From contig NC_060118.1 in NCBI RefSeq assembly GCF_021155765.1, positions 6,076,001-6,140,000 of the forward strand: a stretch of 64,000 nt of DNA. The letters run 5' to 3'. The position numbers were made by a program, and so were the translations under genes. This DNA is from Diprion similis (lineage: Eukaryota; Arthropoda; Insecta; Hymenoptera; Diprionidae). Below the pieces are notes generated by a model. It made no database searches and was not told where the DNA came from. It worked only from the letters and a program-made list of their open reading frames with translations. Positions 1 through 13,045 of this stretch are shown one piece after another; the stretch's first letter is position 1; every line of letters begins with the position of its first letter.

Positions 1-456
1 ACATACAGGTTAATGAGTCTCAATTCCTAAGATGAATTAAGTCACGTCTTGACATCATTTAGCTGATTTCCTTCAGAAAATCACCATTTTTATTAGTCAA
101 GCTATAATTCACCTTTTTCAAATCGCATACCCTGGTACTGCGTTTAGAATATTTTATACTCTATTTATATTTTAATACTCTGCCAGTTTTTGTAGATTGC
201 CATTTGGGTCTTGAAATTTTTCACTTTTGTTGAAGCCAGAACAAATTTTCGAAAAATGATGTGCACGATCGTTACAAAATGTTTCTATCATCGAACGTTT
301 CAATAACATTTTATATGGAAATGATTACATAATAGATACAGCTCCCTGACAATATTCTCCTGAGAAATTGACCATCAATTTTTTCAACCAAATCGGGCCA
401 GTGTACAGTGAAACAGGAGCAAAGTGGACAGCAGTATTGCAGTTGTACTGATTCGT
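1..456. other. 3' flank of GR gene 1
   Basis: AT-rich sequence downstream of the first minus-strand GR gene. It holds a possible minus-strand AATAAA at 93-88 and no open frame with recognisable content. Confidence 0.5.
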
Positions 457-2886
457 TCAAGCTTTAGTTTCGTTGGTAGGGATAGAATTCAAGATACTGG
501 ATTGCGAATGCTGACTCATTTGGATGAGAATTACTAGATAAGTAGTTATTGTGCCAATTACCTGTAAACCGAAAAACAGATCAGAGAGAAATATGAAAAA
601 CGTATTTTCGAGAGGATAACAAACTCATTGATAATACTCACGCGTCGAATGTGTCCGTAATCTATAGTGAAGAATTCACAGGCAGTAAATTTTACGGGAT
701 TCTGAAGCATCTGTACCGCAAATTTTTCAATCTGAAATTAAAAGAAATGAATTTATCGTGATTAATGGAATAAACCGACGCTATATATCCACTACTCGTA
801 CACTTGATACATAATAACAAAGGGAGTATCTCAGCTATGCACTTTTCGGCACCTAAAATGCGGGAAATGTGGGAATAGTAATACGTGTCAAAAAACCACA
901 CATTTTTTCACGATTTTCGGGAAACGAGCAATTTTACCGATTCCGATTTCCACTACAAAAAAGCGGTGAAGGGTGAGTCTTTTCGGTCGGTAAAGGTAGG
1001 AATACTACATGATCTCAAATTCAGCATCGACTATATTACATAACGTCTAGTTGACAATTAAGCATGCCAATGATATTTATAAATCAATTAGTTCATACGT
1101 TGTCTACGTATCTATACCTCTAGCTCGAGTACTTCGTCATTCACTTTGGGTGTAAGCAAGTGATAGATAATTTTTCCACACCTCTCAGCCTAAAACAATA
1201 AAGTAGTTATTCAAATCATTCTATCCCAATTATATGAAAGTGACTTATGACGATAATTTTTACGAGATAGCGGAATAATTATAGCAACACGTCAACTATT
1301 AGTTAAGCTACTCGGATTACCTCGTTGCTGACGGTCCAACATGAGTGGCAAATGAACCAAATTTGAAAGGTATAAATGGCAGTCCACGAGGTCACAGGGA
1401 GTATTTTCCGGATCTTGACGAACAGCGCCATATCCCATTTAAACGTACAGTAAATAGTATACAACAAACCCGTAACTAATATAAATGATAATCCCATTGA
1501 CAGTAAATTTTGTACACCAAAGATGACATTCATCTGTCTAGCCAGCTTGCAGAGTTCCCAGTGGATTTTACTACCGAATAATTATTCTTGTATTATATAC
1601 ATATAATATATATAAAGAACCAGAATGCTCAGGTTCAACTGATCTATCAGACAGTAGAGTTTTCATCATCAGTGGATTCTTCTCGCTAACAAGCATTATT
1701 ATATTGTACCTATATAATATATGCAATGTACGACGTAAATGATCAGGATCAACTGATTCTATCAAATATTCAATATTTGAAACTGAGTTAGGTAACTTTT
1801 AATGTGCGATCCATTGAAAATGTTCTCTAGAATTGGATGCTCAGGAAATCTCAGTCATCTTACGTTACTCACCGGACTTCTTTTAACTGAAGATGCTGGT
1901 CACTTTTCAAGCTTTTGACTTGAATTTTTGTGATTTTATAACATGGTGTTGTTCTGACAATATTGTGATGAGTAACGAACAATTTGTCACTAGAGTTAGA
2001 GGTGGCAGATTTTGTCACCATTTCCTGTAGAAAGTTGTTCAAGGCTTCAAGTCTTTTTTTTATATACCTGCATGTATAAAGAATACATCACATGTCAGGT
2101 GAGGTTAATATTAGGAAAAGACCGAAAACTACATTCTACCAAAAATCATGCGCAATTTGATAAGAAAATAAATCACAAATAAGTTGGTATTTTGCTGCAG
2201 GTACCTTACAAAAATGCAGAAGTTCACATCCATCAAAAACATAACTGCTATAGGTTGATGCTGAGTTACTAGAATACCGAGGTGCAACAACAATGGCTCA
2301 TGAGTGTGCGGAGCCAAGACGAAATCTAATGTGGCTACCATGAGCATAATGATACAGATGGCCATCACTCCACATTTCAGAAGAATATAGACCTCATTGT
2401 AATTGTTCTCGATTCCAAGAATTGACTGGAAAGTGCCATTCAAGACTTCTATTTGTTGTAAACAGTTCCTCAATCCCTGGACGTATTTGAAGCAACAGTT
2501 AACAATCACTCGATAGAAACTATTGTACCTATGTAAAATTACGGAGCTTGCAAAACCGTTGTTACTAAAGTCACCTTTTTTTGAAGCCATGACAAAAGCG
2601 GACCAATCACGACAATACAAGAATTTGTACAGATAAGTACTCGGTACATTGTTCGAGCCATCGGCGGTCCATCGCTGTTGGCATCTTCATTTTGCATTAA
2701 TTCGATCAAACCCATGTAAACTAGAGTCCAGTTCATCATATTAACAATTACTATCTGCAGTTGGATAAAGTAATACGACAACCGGCTTTGATTTGATGTC
2801 CGTAAAATGCTTAATCCTAAGAACCCATTGAAGTAAGCGAGCGGCTTGATAGCTTCGTAAACAGTTTTTGGTTCGTAAGAGAACAT
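457..2886 (-). pseudogene. Gustatory receptor gene 1, with a premature stop in exon 3
   Basis: Insect gustatory receptor (7tm_7 family), a chemosensory ligand-gated channel of taste neurons. Coding exons on the minus strand are 2886-2575, 2476-2205, 2067-1873, 1570-1321, 1189-1118, 731-642 and 561-457. All junctions are GT-AG and phases are 0,2,2,0,0,0, as in the other six paralogues. The frame would give 431 residues. Exon 1 begins MFSYEPKTVYEAIKPL; a longer open frame reaches 3009, but the paralogue at 7297 fixes the start at 2886. The last exon holds TTYLVILIQM, the GR signature with M replacing the final F. Codon 202 (about 2049-2047) is TGA, where the neighbour paralogue has CGA, so the standard reading is truncated before the C-terminal three transmembrane segments. 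An AG at 2045-2044 could serve as a later in-frame acceptor that removes the stop, but it follows an A-run rather than a pyrimidine tract. A possible AATAAA lies at 93-88. Confidence 0.72.
823..1013. mobile_element. Partial MITE copy in intron 5 of GR gene 1
   Basis: The stretch from GTATCTCAGC to GGTAGGAATACTACATGA matches 12804-13045 and ends with the terminal repeat of the short elements at 33477 and 60693 (GTCGGTAAAGGTAGGA). Only one terminus of that family is visible here, so it is a longer relative or a truncated copy. Confidence 0.6.
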
Positions 2887-5286
2887 GATATTTCGGTCTC
2901 CCCCGTCGAATGTTGAACGTTGAATGTTATACTTTGGCTCTTCGCAACCAAATGCTACACAGTTGTTGGGGTATTTTAATTCAGAAAAGTGCGGAAAAGA
3001 ATTATCCAAACAATAATCGTAATGGAGAATCGGATATTCTAGCTACTGTTTATATCTTAACAACTGATCGACACATGAAACGTAATGGTCAAATAGTTAT
3101 TGTTATTTTTGGCAGTGCTCGAAAACAATAAAGACTGTATTTATCGAACGGAGTAATCCAGCTTAAACTATTACTTCATTTTACGATGTTAAGGAACTTA
3201 TAAAGACGCGTTGTACACCTCGAAAATGCGGGGATGCAAAACTCCTATACTGCTCAAGCGATCAGAGTGAAACTTGAGCAATTAATGCCTTATTTTGGCA
3301 AAAAGTGGAGCATTTTTTTACTTTTTCAAAATTTGGAAAAAAAAATTACAGATTGGTTACCACCCACAGAAATTGGCCAAATTTTTACAGTTACACTGAA
3401 TTGATCGAACTATCCGGTATGATGCCACTCGGCGGTGATGAAACACACATTTTGAGCCCAGTCCCATGAGATTTGATGGTGAAATGAGCAAATGGCAGCT
3501 GATCTGGCTTTTGATTATGAAGAACACCGAAATCTCATTTTGGCGACATTTGTTACCGATCTTTCACGCCTGCCGGTAATTTTTTACCGGCATTACACGC
3601 ATACATTACCGGCATGCGCGTAATGTCGGTAACAAATGTCGCCAGATTTCGGTGTACTTCGTAATCGAAAACCAGATCAGCTGCCATTTCGTCATTTCAC
3701 CATCAAATCTTATGGAACTGGGCTCAGAATGTTTTTTTCATCACCGCGGAGTGGCATCATACCGGATAGTTTAATCCATTCAGTGCAACTGTGAAAATTT
3801 GGCCAATTTCTGTGGGTGGTAACCAATCTGTCAAAATTTTTTCCACGTTTTGAAGAAGTAAAAAGACGCTCCACTTTTTGCCAAAATAAGGTATTAACTG
3901 CCCAAGTCTCACTCGGATCGCTTAAGCGGTATAGGAGTTTTGCATCCCCGCGTTTTTGAGGTGTACAACGTGTCTTTATAAGCACCTTAAGTGCGGGTAA
4001 AACGAGCTGTTAGTTTTGCATCCGCAGCAATCGCTGCTCAAGCTATTAATTATCGATGTATTTGCAAGGAAAACAAAGACCTGTTTTTTTTTTAAATACT
4101 TTTATGGCTTGAATATCATAAACATAGAACATAGAACGTAGAAAAGTATTTCCGAAAATCTAATAATACGCTAATGCGCATGACGAGTAACTTCTACGCA
4201 CCTCCTCGACGTGGGTAGAAAAAGTTAAATCGAGAGTTGACTCGAGAGAGTTTGTGAATGCTGCAACGTGAGTCAACTCGGTGTTTCTGAACGCCGCGAG
4301 TTGACTATAGTTGACTGTAGTTAACTCGAGTAAGGTTTCAGAACGCACCCCAGGATAGGACGCAGAGGGCGTGGCTTGACGATAAATTTATTTCGTCCAT
4401 TTTTGATTACGAAAAGCTCCATTGAATCGTTGAAAACCGGAACGGTGGACACTCGATTGGAATTTGAACCGTGCGTAGAATTTTTCCAAAACACTGCAGC
4501 CTTTTGCACGTCTGATCTTGCACGATCAAATCGTTGAGTGCAATCCACTTAGTGGTACGGTAAAGAAATTAGTATAAGCCATTTTTGGAATAATACGTTT
4601 AATTATTAATGCGGGGATATAGAAAATATTATGTATAAGGTTATTTGTTCAACATAGAATAAGATGATCTATTATTACTATGTACAAGCTGAAAAACTGA
4701 ATGTCATTGACGATACCACCATTATTTTGAAACTTTACATTTTCCCCACCACCATCCCGCAAGTAACATCTAGCATTTTCTGATAAATTTTTTTTATGAA
4801 TCCCATATCTCTGACAGATTTTTTAAAAGAACGACATCTGTGAGAAAATTTGTGAGAAAATCTTTTATGCACTGATTTAATTACATTGCCACCCCAATAT
4901 ATTCATTGTCTGCATCACTGAAAAAGTCGCCTTTCCGGGAATTTTTTTTAATACACCTAACGTTTTCACTCCACCTAAATTATTGATAACTTCGTACTAC
5001 CACACAAGACTTTTGAGCCGACCCCTCACCCCCGTTGGCCGGTAGGAATCGGGGAATGATCCCCTGTTTGAACGCCGCCATCTTGTCCCAGAACCACTAT
5101 ATTATATCTACTGTAATTGAAAAAACATGTATTTAGAGAAAAAAAAACTTGGATCGGATCGATCAAATTGAGATCATATCGAACCACAACAAAGAACACA
5201 AATAAAATGAATACTGAATAATGAACGTAACAAGTGGATGGAATCAGCCACGAGTTGATAGTTTTAAATTGTAGATATTAATTTCT
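2887..5286. other. Intergenic region between GR genes 1 and 2
   Basis: No gene is visible. It contains the fold-back element at 3193-3986 and a stretch at about 4225-4340 rich in GAGTTGACT words in both orientations, perhaps remains of another inverted-repeat element. Short open frames here are unlike any family I know. Confidence 0.6.
3193..3986. mobile_element. Fold-back (long inverted repeat) element flanked by TTAA
   Basis: The two halves are near-complete inverted copies with arms of about 390 bp around a centre near 3590-3605 (CCGGTAATTTTTTACCGG). Outer ends read GGAACTTATAAAGAC on the left and, reversed, GGTGCTTATAAAGAC on the right. TTAA flanks both ends (3189-3192 and 3987-3990), which fits the TTAA target duplication of piggyBac-like transposons, although their usual CCC terminus is absent. 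No transposase is encoded, so this is a non-autonomous element. Confidence 0.75.
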
Positions 5287-7297
5287 TCAACATCCAGTGT
5301 CGTTTGCAGGTGGATTGGAAGTGCTGGACTGCGATAGCTGACTCATCTGAATGAGGATTACTAGGTACGTTGTCACTGATCCAATGACCTGGCAATAAAG
5401 GATCAGAAAATGAATAAATCTCGAGAATGTGCACCCTCTGTCAATTATTGATATACTTACGCCTTGAATATAAGTGTAATCCATGTCAAAGAATCCGCAG
5501 GCATTGAACTGCACCGGATTCTGAAGCATCTGTACTGAAAATTCTTGAATCTATTCACGAAGATGACACAATATTAAATGATATCCTAAAGGAGCTGATG
5601 ACGCTCAATTATATAGATCCAAACTATGCTCAACAGTCGCGTATCCTTATAATTATAATAGTTATCTATATAACTCATATACAAGCATGAGGATTGTGTA
5701 TGTAAAGCACTTATCTTATACCTCTTTCTGCATTTTTTCATCTTGTAGTTTTGGTATGAAGAATTCATAGATAATTTCTCCAGTTCGCTGAGCCTGAAAT
5801 CCTCTAGGATAAATCTTTGGTGCTCATTATCATATCTCACGATTATATGTCAATACGTTTAACGGTAAGTACACCTGCGAGTGGCTTGTCTATTCTTCTT
5901 ACCTCGCTGGTGGTACTCCAACATGAGTGACTAATAACCCAAATTTGAAAAACGTAAATAACAGTCCAAATCGTCGAGGGGATTGTGTTCCGCAACTTTT
6001 CTATCGTCTCACTCTCCCACATAAGTGTACTGTAAATAGTGTACAGCAATCCAGTGATCATTACAAATGACAACCCCATGGTGATCAAGTTCTGTATTCC
6101 ATAGACGCCGTTTATCTTTATAGCCAACTTGCTGAGCTCCCAGTGAATTTTTCTGGGGAATAAGTTAGACGAATTATCAGTCGACACAGGTAGTCAAACG
6201 GTCTCATTGCGTTTATGACGGTAATATTCATGACCTGTAAAAGCTCAACTGGAAAGAATTTTACTCACCGGATCTCTCGTAGTAATCGAAGCTTGTCGTC
6301 TTTCAAACTTTTAACTTGCACCTTTTTAACAAATAGTCTTTCACTAGAATGGCAAAAGGTGGCAGACTGTCCAGCTGCCAATTCCTGCAGACCGTTATTC
6401 AAATCTCGAAATTTTTTTTTCACGTATCTACACAGCAGTATGGTAAAATGACGTGAGCACAGTGATGAATTCGACATCATGATGACAAGGTTAATTCTGA
6501 CGTAAACATTGTAACATTGATACCTTAAGGAGGTGCAGAAATTCAAGTCCAACAAAATCAAAGCTATTATTGGTTGATGCTGTGTCGCCGAAACACTCAT
6601 AATGGTCAGCGTTGACTGACCATAACTCGGGCCCACGAGGAAGTCCACAATGCTAACGCCAAACATGAATAGAACGCCGATAATCACTTCGAAATTTAGA
6701 CGAATGTAGATCGCTTTGTAATTGTTTTTAATCCCAAGGGTAGTTTGCAAGGTGACATCTAAGCTCCCCATCTGTTGTAAATAGCTATTCACTTCCTACG
6801 GGTGTAAATAGAGATTCATGAATCGTAGAACCGAACATTACTAGGAATATGTATTTCAGGCCTCGCTAGGAGAATAAAAATTCAGGTTCCAGGTATCGAC
6901 TACCCAGATGTGTATTATTGCAACCGAGCTACAGTGAAAAGTATAGGTTTAGACGTTCATTCATTGGTATCGTCACCCAAATCACCTTTATCTTGAGCCA
7001 TGATGAAAGTGGAGCGATAACGACGAGACAGGAATTTGCACAAATCAGTACTCGGTACATTGTTTGAGCCATGGGTGGTCCACTGTTGATGGTCTCTTCA
7101 GTCTGCATGACTATGATCAAACCCATGTAAACCATAGTCCAGTTTATTAGATTAAAAATCACCATCTGCAGTCGCATGTACAAAAACGACAGGTTGCTTT
7201 GATTTGGTCTTCGGAAAACACCTAAACCCACGAACCAGTTGAAGAGAGAGAGTGGTCTGATAGCTTCGTGAAAGTTTTTTGGTTCCGTAAGTAACAT
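5287..7297 (-). CDS. Gustatory receptor gene 2
   Basis: Intact member of the GR (7tm_7) family, closest to the gene at 457-2886. Exons on the minus strand are 7297-6986, 6795-6524, 6427-6269, 6152-5903, 5793-5722, 5550-5461 and 5388-5287. They total 1257 nt and encode 418 residues. Exon lengths equal those of its neighbour except exon 3 (159 against 195) and exon 7. The protein starts MLLTEPKNFHEAIRPL. Hydrophobic stretches consistent with seven transmembrane segments are spread over exons 1, 2, 4 and 7, and exon 6 carries LQNPVQFNACGFFDMDY. Exon 7 carries TTYLVILIQM. The tail ends NDTGC, with an N-glycosylation sequon in the part expected outside the cell. It is divergently arranged with the plus-strand gene at 8147, with 849 nt between the two starts. 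Ligand class cannot be told from sequence alone. Confidence 0.92.
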
Positions 7298-8146
7298 TGT
7301 TTCTTAGTCTCTGTCGATTTCCTCCTTTCTAACTACTGGATTTTCTATTCCAGCTTGAATATACGAAACTACTCCTTTTTTTCACACGTGGTCAGATACT
7401 GTGTAATTGCTTCAGTGTTCTCACTTCAGAAAGTGTTCCTGAAAATAACTGGGCAGTAATCGTGATGAGGAATTCAATAACTTAGCTTATGTTTGTATCT
7501 TTAAAAATTTATGCATAGAAGGTACCTACATATACTTGAGGAATAACGATCAAATACTCATTACTTTGTATAACAGCGTGCGAAATCGATTAATGTACAA
7601 CGCATAATTGATCGAGAGAAAATTTAGCAGTTATTGCTTTATACCATTACTAAAAATGGTTTGATAAAGCCATAGATAATGCTTTGAGAGTGAATTATTA
7701 ATCCGAGTGGTACTCATGAAAACGGCATTTCCTTGAGACACATCGACGCTCAAAGCTCAAAAATCAAAAACTCAGTTGGTTAAACTGTGAAAATGATCGT
7801 TACAAATCAAAAATTATGCAAAATTGTACGACAAATGATGGAATGCATAATTTTCAAAATGTATGTTTTCTGTTAAAAGATCAATAAATTCTGTGGTGAT
7901 GTCTACTACGATCATATAATTACAAAATGATGCAATTATATTTATGCGAATCAGCCCAGTCATGCCTTATCTGATGTAAAAAGTACGACGACGGAAGAAC
8001 AGAATAAATTATCACCACAATCTAAGGCTGTAAACATCGATAATTGCTTACAACAAATTCGAATTGAATTGGTATCTTCGCAATGCTTTTCTCGCACGGC
8101 CCTCATTCGATCGTGCTTACATTCGGATTCAAAGCCTTTTGCGATA
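7298..8146. promoter_or_regulatory. Divergent intergenic region between GR genes 2 and 3
   Basis: This 849-nt AT-rich spacer lies between the start codons of a minus-strand and a plus-strand GR gene and must hold both promoters. I see no clear TATA box or conserved block shared with the other genes. Confidence 0.5.
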
Positions 8147-11100
8147 ATGAAGTTACCGGCGGTAAAAACTTTGAATCATGCATTTTTGCCAACGGGTTGC
8201 ATCAATTTTATATTCGGAATCGGTGTATTTGAGTATCCTTCGGGCAAACCGCGACCCATATTATCAGCCATTGTGGGGATGATAAATATAATTTTTTTTC
8301 TGTGTTTTATCGAGCTAGCTAACATACCAGGATTAAAGGTGCTCATGGGGTCGAAAATTGCAGCCCAAAACTGCCGAATGTTCTTGTATTTTCAGATTGG
8401 CTTCATGATAATTGTCATGTCTCTATCACAGTCTGGGGCCAAGGTAATACGAGTGTATAATTGTAATTCACGCGTTGACAAGAAACAATTTACATGTTTT
8501 TTCTCGTTTTCGTCTGTTGAAAATCGTTATTCCCTTCGATTTCTACTTTCAGCGTACCCGAAACAGCCTTCGCAAGCTCGAGGATACGAATAACAGACTT
8601 CTCATGTTCGGAATCTCTGGTGACTACGAATTAACTTTAAAGGATCAACTGATTCAGAGCAGCATCGCCTTAATTTTTCTCGTTTCCATTATAATTTTGG
8701 ACTTACGTTACACTGCGAATGACGTACGCAACAAGTTTGAACGCAACAATCTCCTGATATGTGCGCACCATTTGTTGATTTTCGATTACGTCATTGACTC
8801 TAGCTACATAAGCGGCATTAGGTGAATTGACAATTATCTATCGTTAACTTTAGTTGTTTTTACAATGATAATTTATACATATGATTATTTATTTTTGAAA
8901 TTGTTTGACGGTTGGAGTGCAGTTAGTTGACGTAGGTATATTAGAATCAGCGGATTGCAATTTTTGTACACGGCTCAATATTGAAACTACCGTTTGAATT
9001 TTGATAAAAATCGTAAAGAATGCAATGATTGCAGCAAGCTTACAAAGATTGCATAGATTACACAGATGACCATGATTTCAAGAAATACAAAGATGACATC
9101 TGGGATTACAAAAATTAAAAGTCATTTCAAAGATTATACGTACGATAACGAAAACATAGGAATTGCAAAGATTACAAGGAATTTCGATAGATAAAAAGGG
9201 GTCACAATGCGACACAAAAATGACAAAGATTACAAGGACAAGTGATTACGAATGGTTACAAAGTTTACGGGGATTTTAAGGATTGCAAACATGACATAAA
9301 GAATACCATGAAGTCTTATAAATAAATTCTAATAAGTCTCGTAAATAAATTAGCTGTTCCTTATATTTATACTAATATAGCTATTTCAATATTCAGTCTT
9401 CTTCGTTTAAAATTAAAGCTTCACTTTTCTCTGCAAGACGAATTAATATAAATCGTATGTGAACGCTTTCACTACGTAAATTGAAAAGCGTCAATTGGCC
9501 GAGTGCAGATTAGCAGTTCATTAGTGCCATTGTAATGATTTTTCGTTTTCACTTTCTGTGTAGATATTTTCACAACAGATTTCAACGCCTGAATTCCCAC
9601 CTAGAAGAATCAGATTTGCAGAAAAATTTAAATATACAGCATCATGTGAAGTTGGAAAATCGATCTCCACGCTATGACTCGATATTAAATGAAATGTATG
9701 GAGACTTGCGGAGCTACAAACTTGCAGACAAGAAATGGCTGCTACACCTTGTAAGAGAGATGAGGTTAGTATGAAAATATACGCATTACACAAAATTGCT
9801 CACTGTAATTGAAAACAGTTAATCATGTTGTTTACGACTGTATTAAGATAAAACGTATGATTTTCATGTGTAGAAAAATACATCGAGATCTTTGCAACAT
9901 GGCGAGAGAATTGCACAAGGGTTCCGAAATCCTGATTCTCATTTCAGTAACATTATCATTTTGCATAACGATCGGACTTCTCTACGTATCTTACTGCGTT
10001 GTCATAACTTCAGTTACATTCTACGACGTGATGGGTAGCGTAACTTGTTTTTTGTGGGCCGCATTTTTCAGCTTCAAAATTTTTCTTATTGTTGATGCCT
10101 GCTCAAAAACGAGCAGCGAGGTACGTGATCGAGCTTGAAGAACATAACAGTATCGATCTGGTAAAAATATGAATCATTTTTTATATCATAATAATATTAT
10201 TGACTTGGTCAGATCGTGATAATACCAAAAATCACGTTTCAGGCTGTGCGGACTGGGGAATTGATTCAGGAATTACTAGACCCAACGGAAATCCATAATG
10301 GAAATATACGGGATGAGGTAAATTTTATTGAACATTAGAAAAAAATCTGGCAAAACAAGTTTTCATGCAATCACAATTCCGGAGCTGTCAAGGATCTGAA
10401 ATTCCATGGAATTTCAATAACAATTCTTAGAATTCTATCGACATTCTCAAAACAATATGAAGTGATAAAAAATTAACACAGTTTCATGGAATTTCCGTAG
10501 GGCTCCCTAACAATAAATTCGGAATCTCCATGAAATTTTAACAGAATTTCTTTCTTAAAAATCTCGAAACCCCGTGAAAGTTAAACAAAACCCATACAAT
10601 TATCATATAATTCCTACAAAAATTCTCATAGAACCCTGTGACAATTTAGAAAACAATATGGAGTTTATATGTCCATATGTTAAGCTGTCACAAAAACTCC
10701 TGACACCCGATGGTAATCGCAGAAAATTAGTCACAAGTTTCTAATGAAGGTTTTCAAAGCCCATAGAATTTCCATTACAATTCCGATTAGAACCCCATAA
10801 CAATTCCCAAGACAATATTCGTTAAGTTGATGAGATTAGTATGACAATCTCACATGGATTAAGGTCTGACAAAAAAACTCTGAAAACCTGATAAAAACTA
10901 CGAACGACACATGGATCTTGCGAAGGACTTCGTCATAAATATTTTAACAATCCGGTGGGATATCTATAGGGTTTCCCTTTCAATATTCTTGAAAGTCGAT
11001 GGAAATTTCTCAAATTCCATGTAATGCCCATGGAAATCTCCTTTCATAATTTTGTAAATCCCATGTTATACATATATATATATGAATAATACCAATGTAA

Positions 11101-11447
11101 AAATCAATTGAATAAATTCTTCACATATAATTATACTACATGTTTCTTTTATCCGTGTTACAGATCAACATCTTTACTCTTCAGCTGCTGCAAAATCCTC
11201 TTTCTTTTACAGCGAATGGATTTTTCACACTGGATTATCAGATGATTCGTAGTGTGAGAATGAATTAACGATTCCATAATGATTTGCTATATTTTTCTCT
11301 GTTTACGACAGGTATTTTCAAAAGATTTTAACCGTTTTATAATTTCAGATAATTGCGTCAGTGACAACTTTCCTTGTCATTCTAATTCAAATGGGAAGTA
11401 TATACGATCGCAAGACGCTCAACGTTTCTGACGTACAACAAAAGTAA
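8147..11447 (+). CDS. Gustatory receptor gene 3
   Basis: GR-family receptor of 425 residues, the first plus-strand member of the array. Exons are 8147-8443, 8553-8821, 9564-9764, 9874-10120, 10243-10317, 11164-11253 and 11349-11447, all GT-AG with phases 0,2,2,0,0,0. The start MKLPAVKTLNHAF aligns with the other plus-strand genes, whose exon 1 is likewise 99 codons. Exon 4 (82 codons plus a split codon) carries two hydrophobic segments. Exon 6 reads INIFTLQLLQNPLSFTANG, followed by FFTLDY. Exon 7 has TTFLVILIQM, the GR signature with F for Y and M for the final F. The tail contains NVS, a sequon. This is the most divergent plus-strand member, for example LRYTANDVRN where others have LDYP. Introns 2 and 5 are enlarged by simple degenerate repeats. 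Confidence 0.9.
9041..9310. repeat. Degenerate GATTACAAA-type tandem repeat
   Basis: The words GATTACAAA, AAAGATTACAAGGA and close variants recur irregularly in intron 2 of GR gene 3. A similar pattern in the opposite orientation is at 58630-58760. Confidence 0.55.
10370..11070. repeat. Degenerate ATTCCATGGAA-rich intron sequence
   Basis: Intron 5 of GR gene 3 is filled with loosely repeated words such as CCATGGAATTTC, CCATGAAATTT and ACAATTC, looking like an old decayed satellite. No unit length is clear. Confidence 0.4.
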
Positions 11448-12803
11448 TTAGGGTTGAGAAAACGGCTTAATTGCGTGATCAGATAAGTAAAGTAGTTCGC
11501 CACAAGGTTCATCACTTACCAGGTTATGTGGTGGAAGTGTTGAATGAGCAATTTAAGATATGGTGAATTAGTTGATGCAATTCGGGGCACTTTTTAGCGA
11601 AATACGCCTGCATCTCGGCAACTAAGAGTACAATTTCACTCTTTCAGTCACATTGAGATCACCTGAAACATTTCCATGACCTAACCTTATCACAGTTTAT
11701 TTACAACTTCAAGTGATCTTTATTAGTTCGTATAAACCGAAAAACCCCCAAGATAACAAGTTTCGGCAACAATCATCGAATTTTGATAGTTTTTTTCGAT
11801 TTTAGATCGGCCATATTAGATCCACCACCTTGGATTTAGAAACTTTTAAAGTCTGACTTCAGATTCATGATCAATGTATTCAAAAACCCCCGAGTAACAA
11901 AATTGAGACCAAATTATTAAGTTTAAGAATGTGTGACTGAAAGGGTTAACAATCGACGATATTCCGACTCATTGTCCACGGTTGGCAAACTTTTTGTGGA
12001 CCACATGATAAATGTCGAAAGGTCAAATGTACCTTAAGTTGCACAAGTACAGACAGATTTACCCGTTGTTTAATGGCAAATGAAATATTTGTGTTATGTC
12101 ACCAATTAACTAATAATAACATTTGTTGTAAAATAACCTATATTTCAAACCTGATATATCCCTGACAAGCCTTAGTTTTATTGCTGTTTTGTTTTCGTTA
12201 CTTCATTTCCAAGATCACTAAACACAAACATACGGTATAAAACTAAAATATTATAAAAAGTATCTTACACTGGAGTATCGTGTAGTAAAAAACAGATAAG
12301 AATACAAAAAATCAGCTTTCATTTGTTGTTCCTATATTTCGGTTTGAATCGAAACTATTTTGTGCGGTTTATCGAATAAATATGAGTATGCATCGGTTAA
12401 ATTATTGCTAACGACCTTGGGCTGTTTTACCGCAAATGTTAATTTCGGTATTACCGACTGCTGATAATTCCTGTTCGGTCGTAATAGCAAAAAAAATGTA
12501 CCACGACTACCTGGTTAGGGTAATATTCTGAGATCAGAGGTACTTTATCAATTCGTCGAATAGTGCGATCATACCGGTAAAGACCAACTGTAAATTGTAT
12601 GGTAATATCACCGTTCTATTGACGATGAGTTCTCTTCGGCCGAGCGAGCATTTCTTGATCGGCCGTGCGTCTAATTGATCGCGAGAGCATTTTTTATTCA
12701 CGGAATTATTGCAATTCCTAATTCTGGCTTAGTGACCTCGAAATTGCATGAAAAGAGTATCACGATGGTTTATTTTATGACTCATTATTTACAGAACTGC
12801 ACA

Positions 12804-13045
12804 AAGTATCTCAGCCATGCACTTTTTGGCCCTTGAAATGCGGGAAATGTGAAAATACTAACACATGGCAAAAAACCACACATTTTTTTGACGATTTTCG
12901 GCAAATGATTAACTTTTCTGACAATTTCGCTACAAAAGAGCGATGCACCGTTGAAATTTGAACTTTCTCCGTTAGTTTGTTTATTTAGTATGGTAAGAAA
13001 AAGGGTGAGTTTGCTCGGTCGGTAAAGGTAGGAGTACTAAATGAG
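12804..13045 (+). mobile_element. MITE copy related to 823-1013
   Basis: It runs from GTATCTCAGCC to GGTCGGTAAAGGTAGGAG. Internal words AATGCGGGAAATGTG and AAAAAACCACACATTTTTT are shared with 823-1013, and the right end is shared with the short elements at 33477 and 60693. Confidence 0.6.

Noticed and set aside
2043..2067. Homopolymer frameshift in exon 3 of GR gene 1
   Set aside because: I first suspected a one-base slip in the A-run. The exon is 195 nt and the downstream frame is correct without any correction, so the only lesion is an in-frame TGA.
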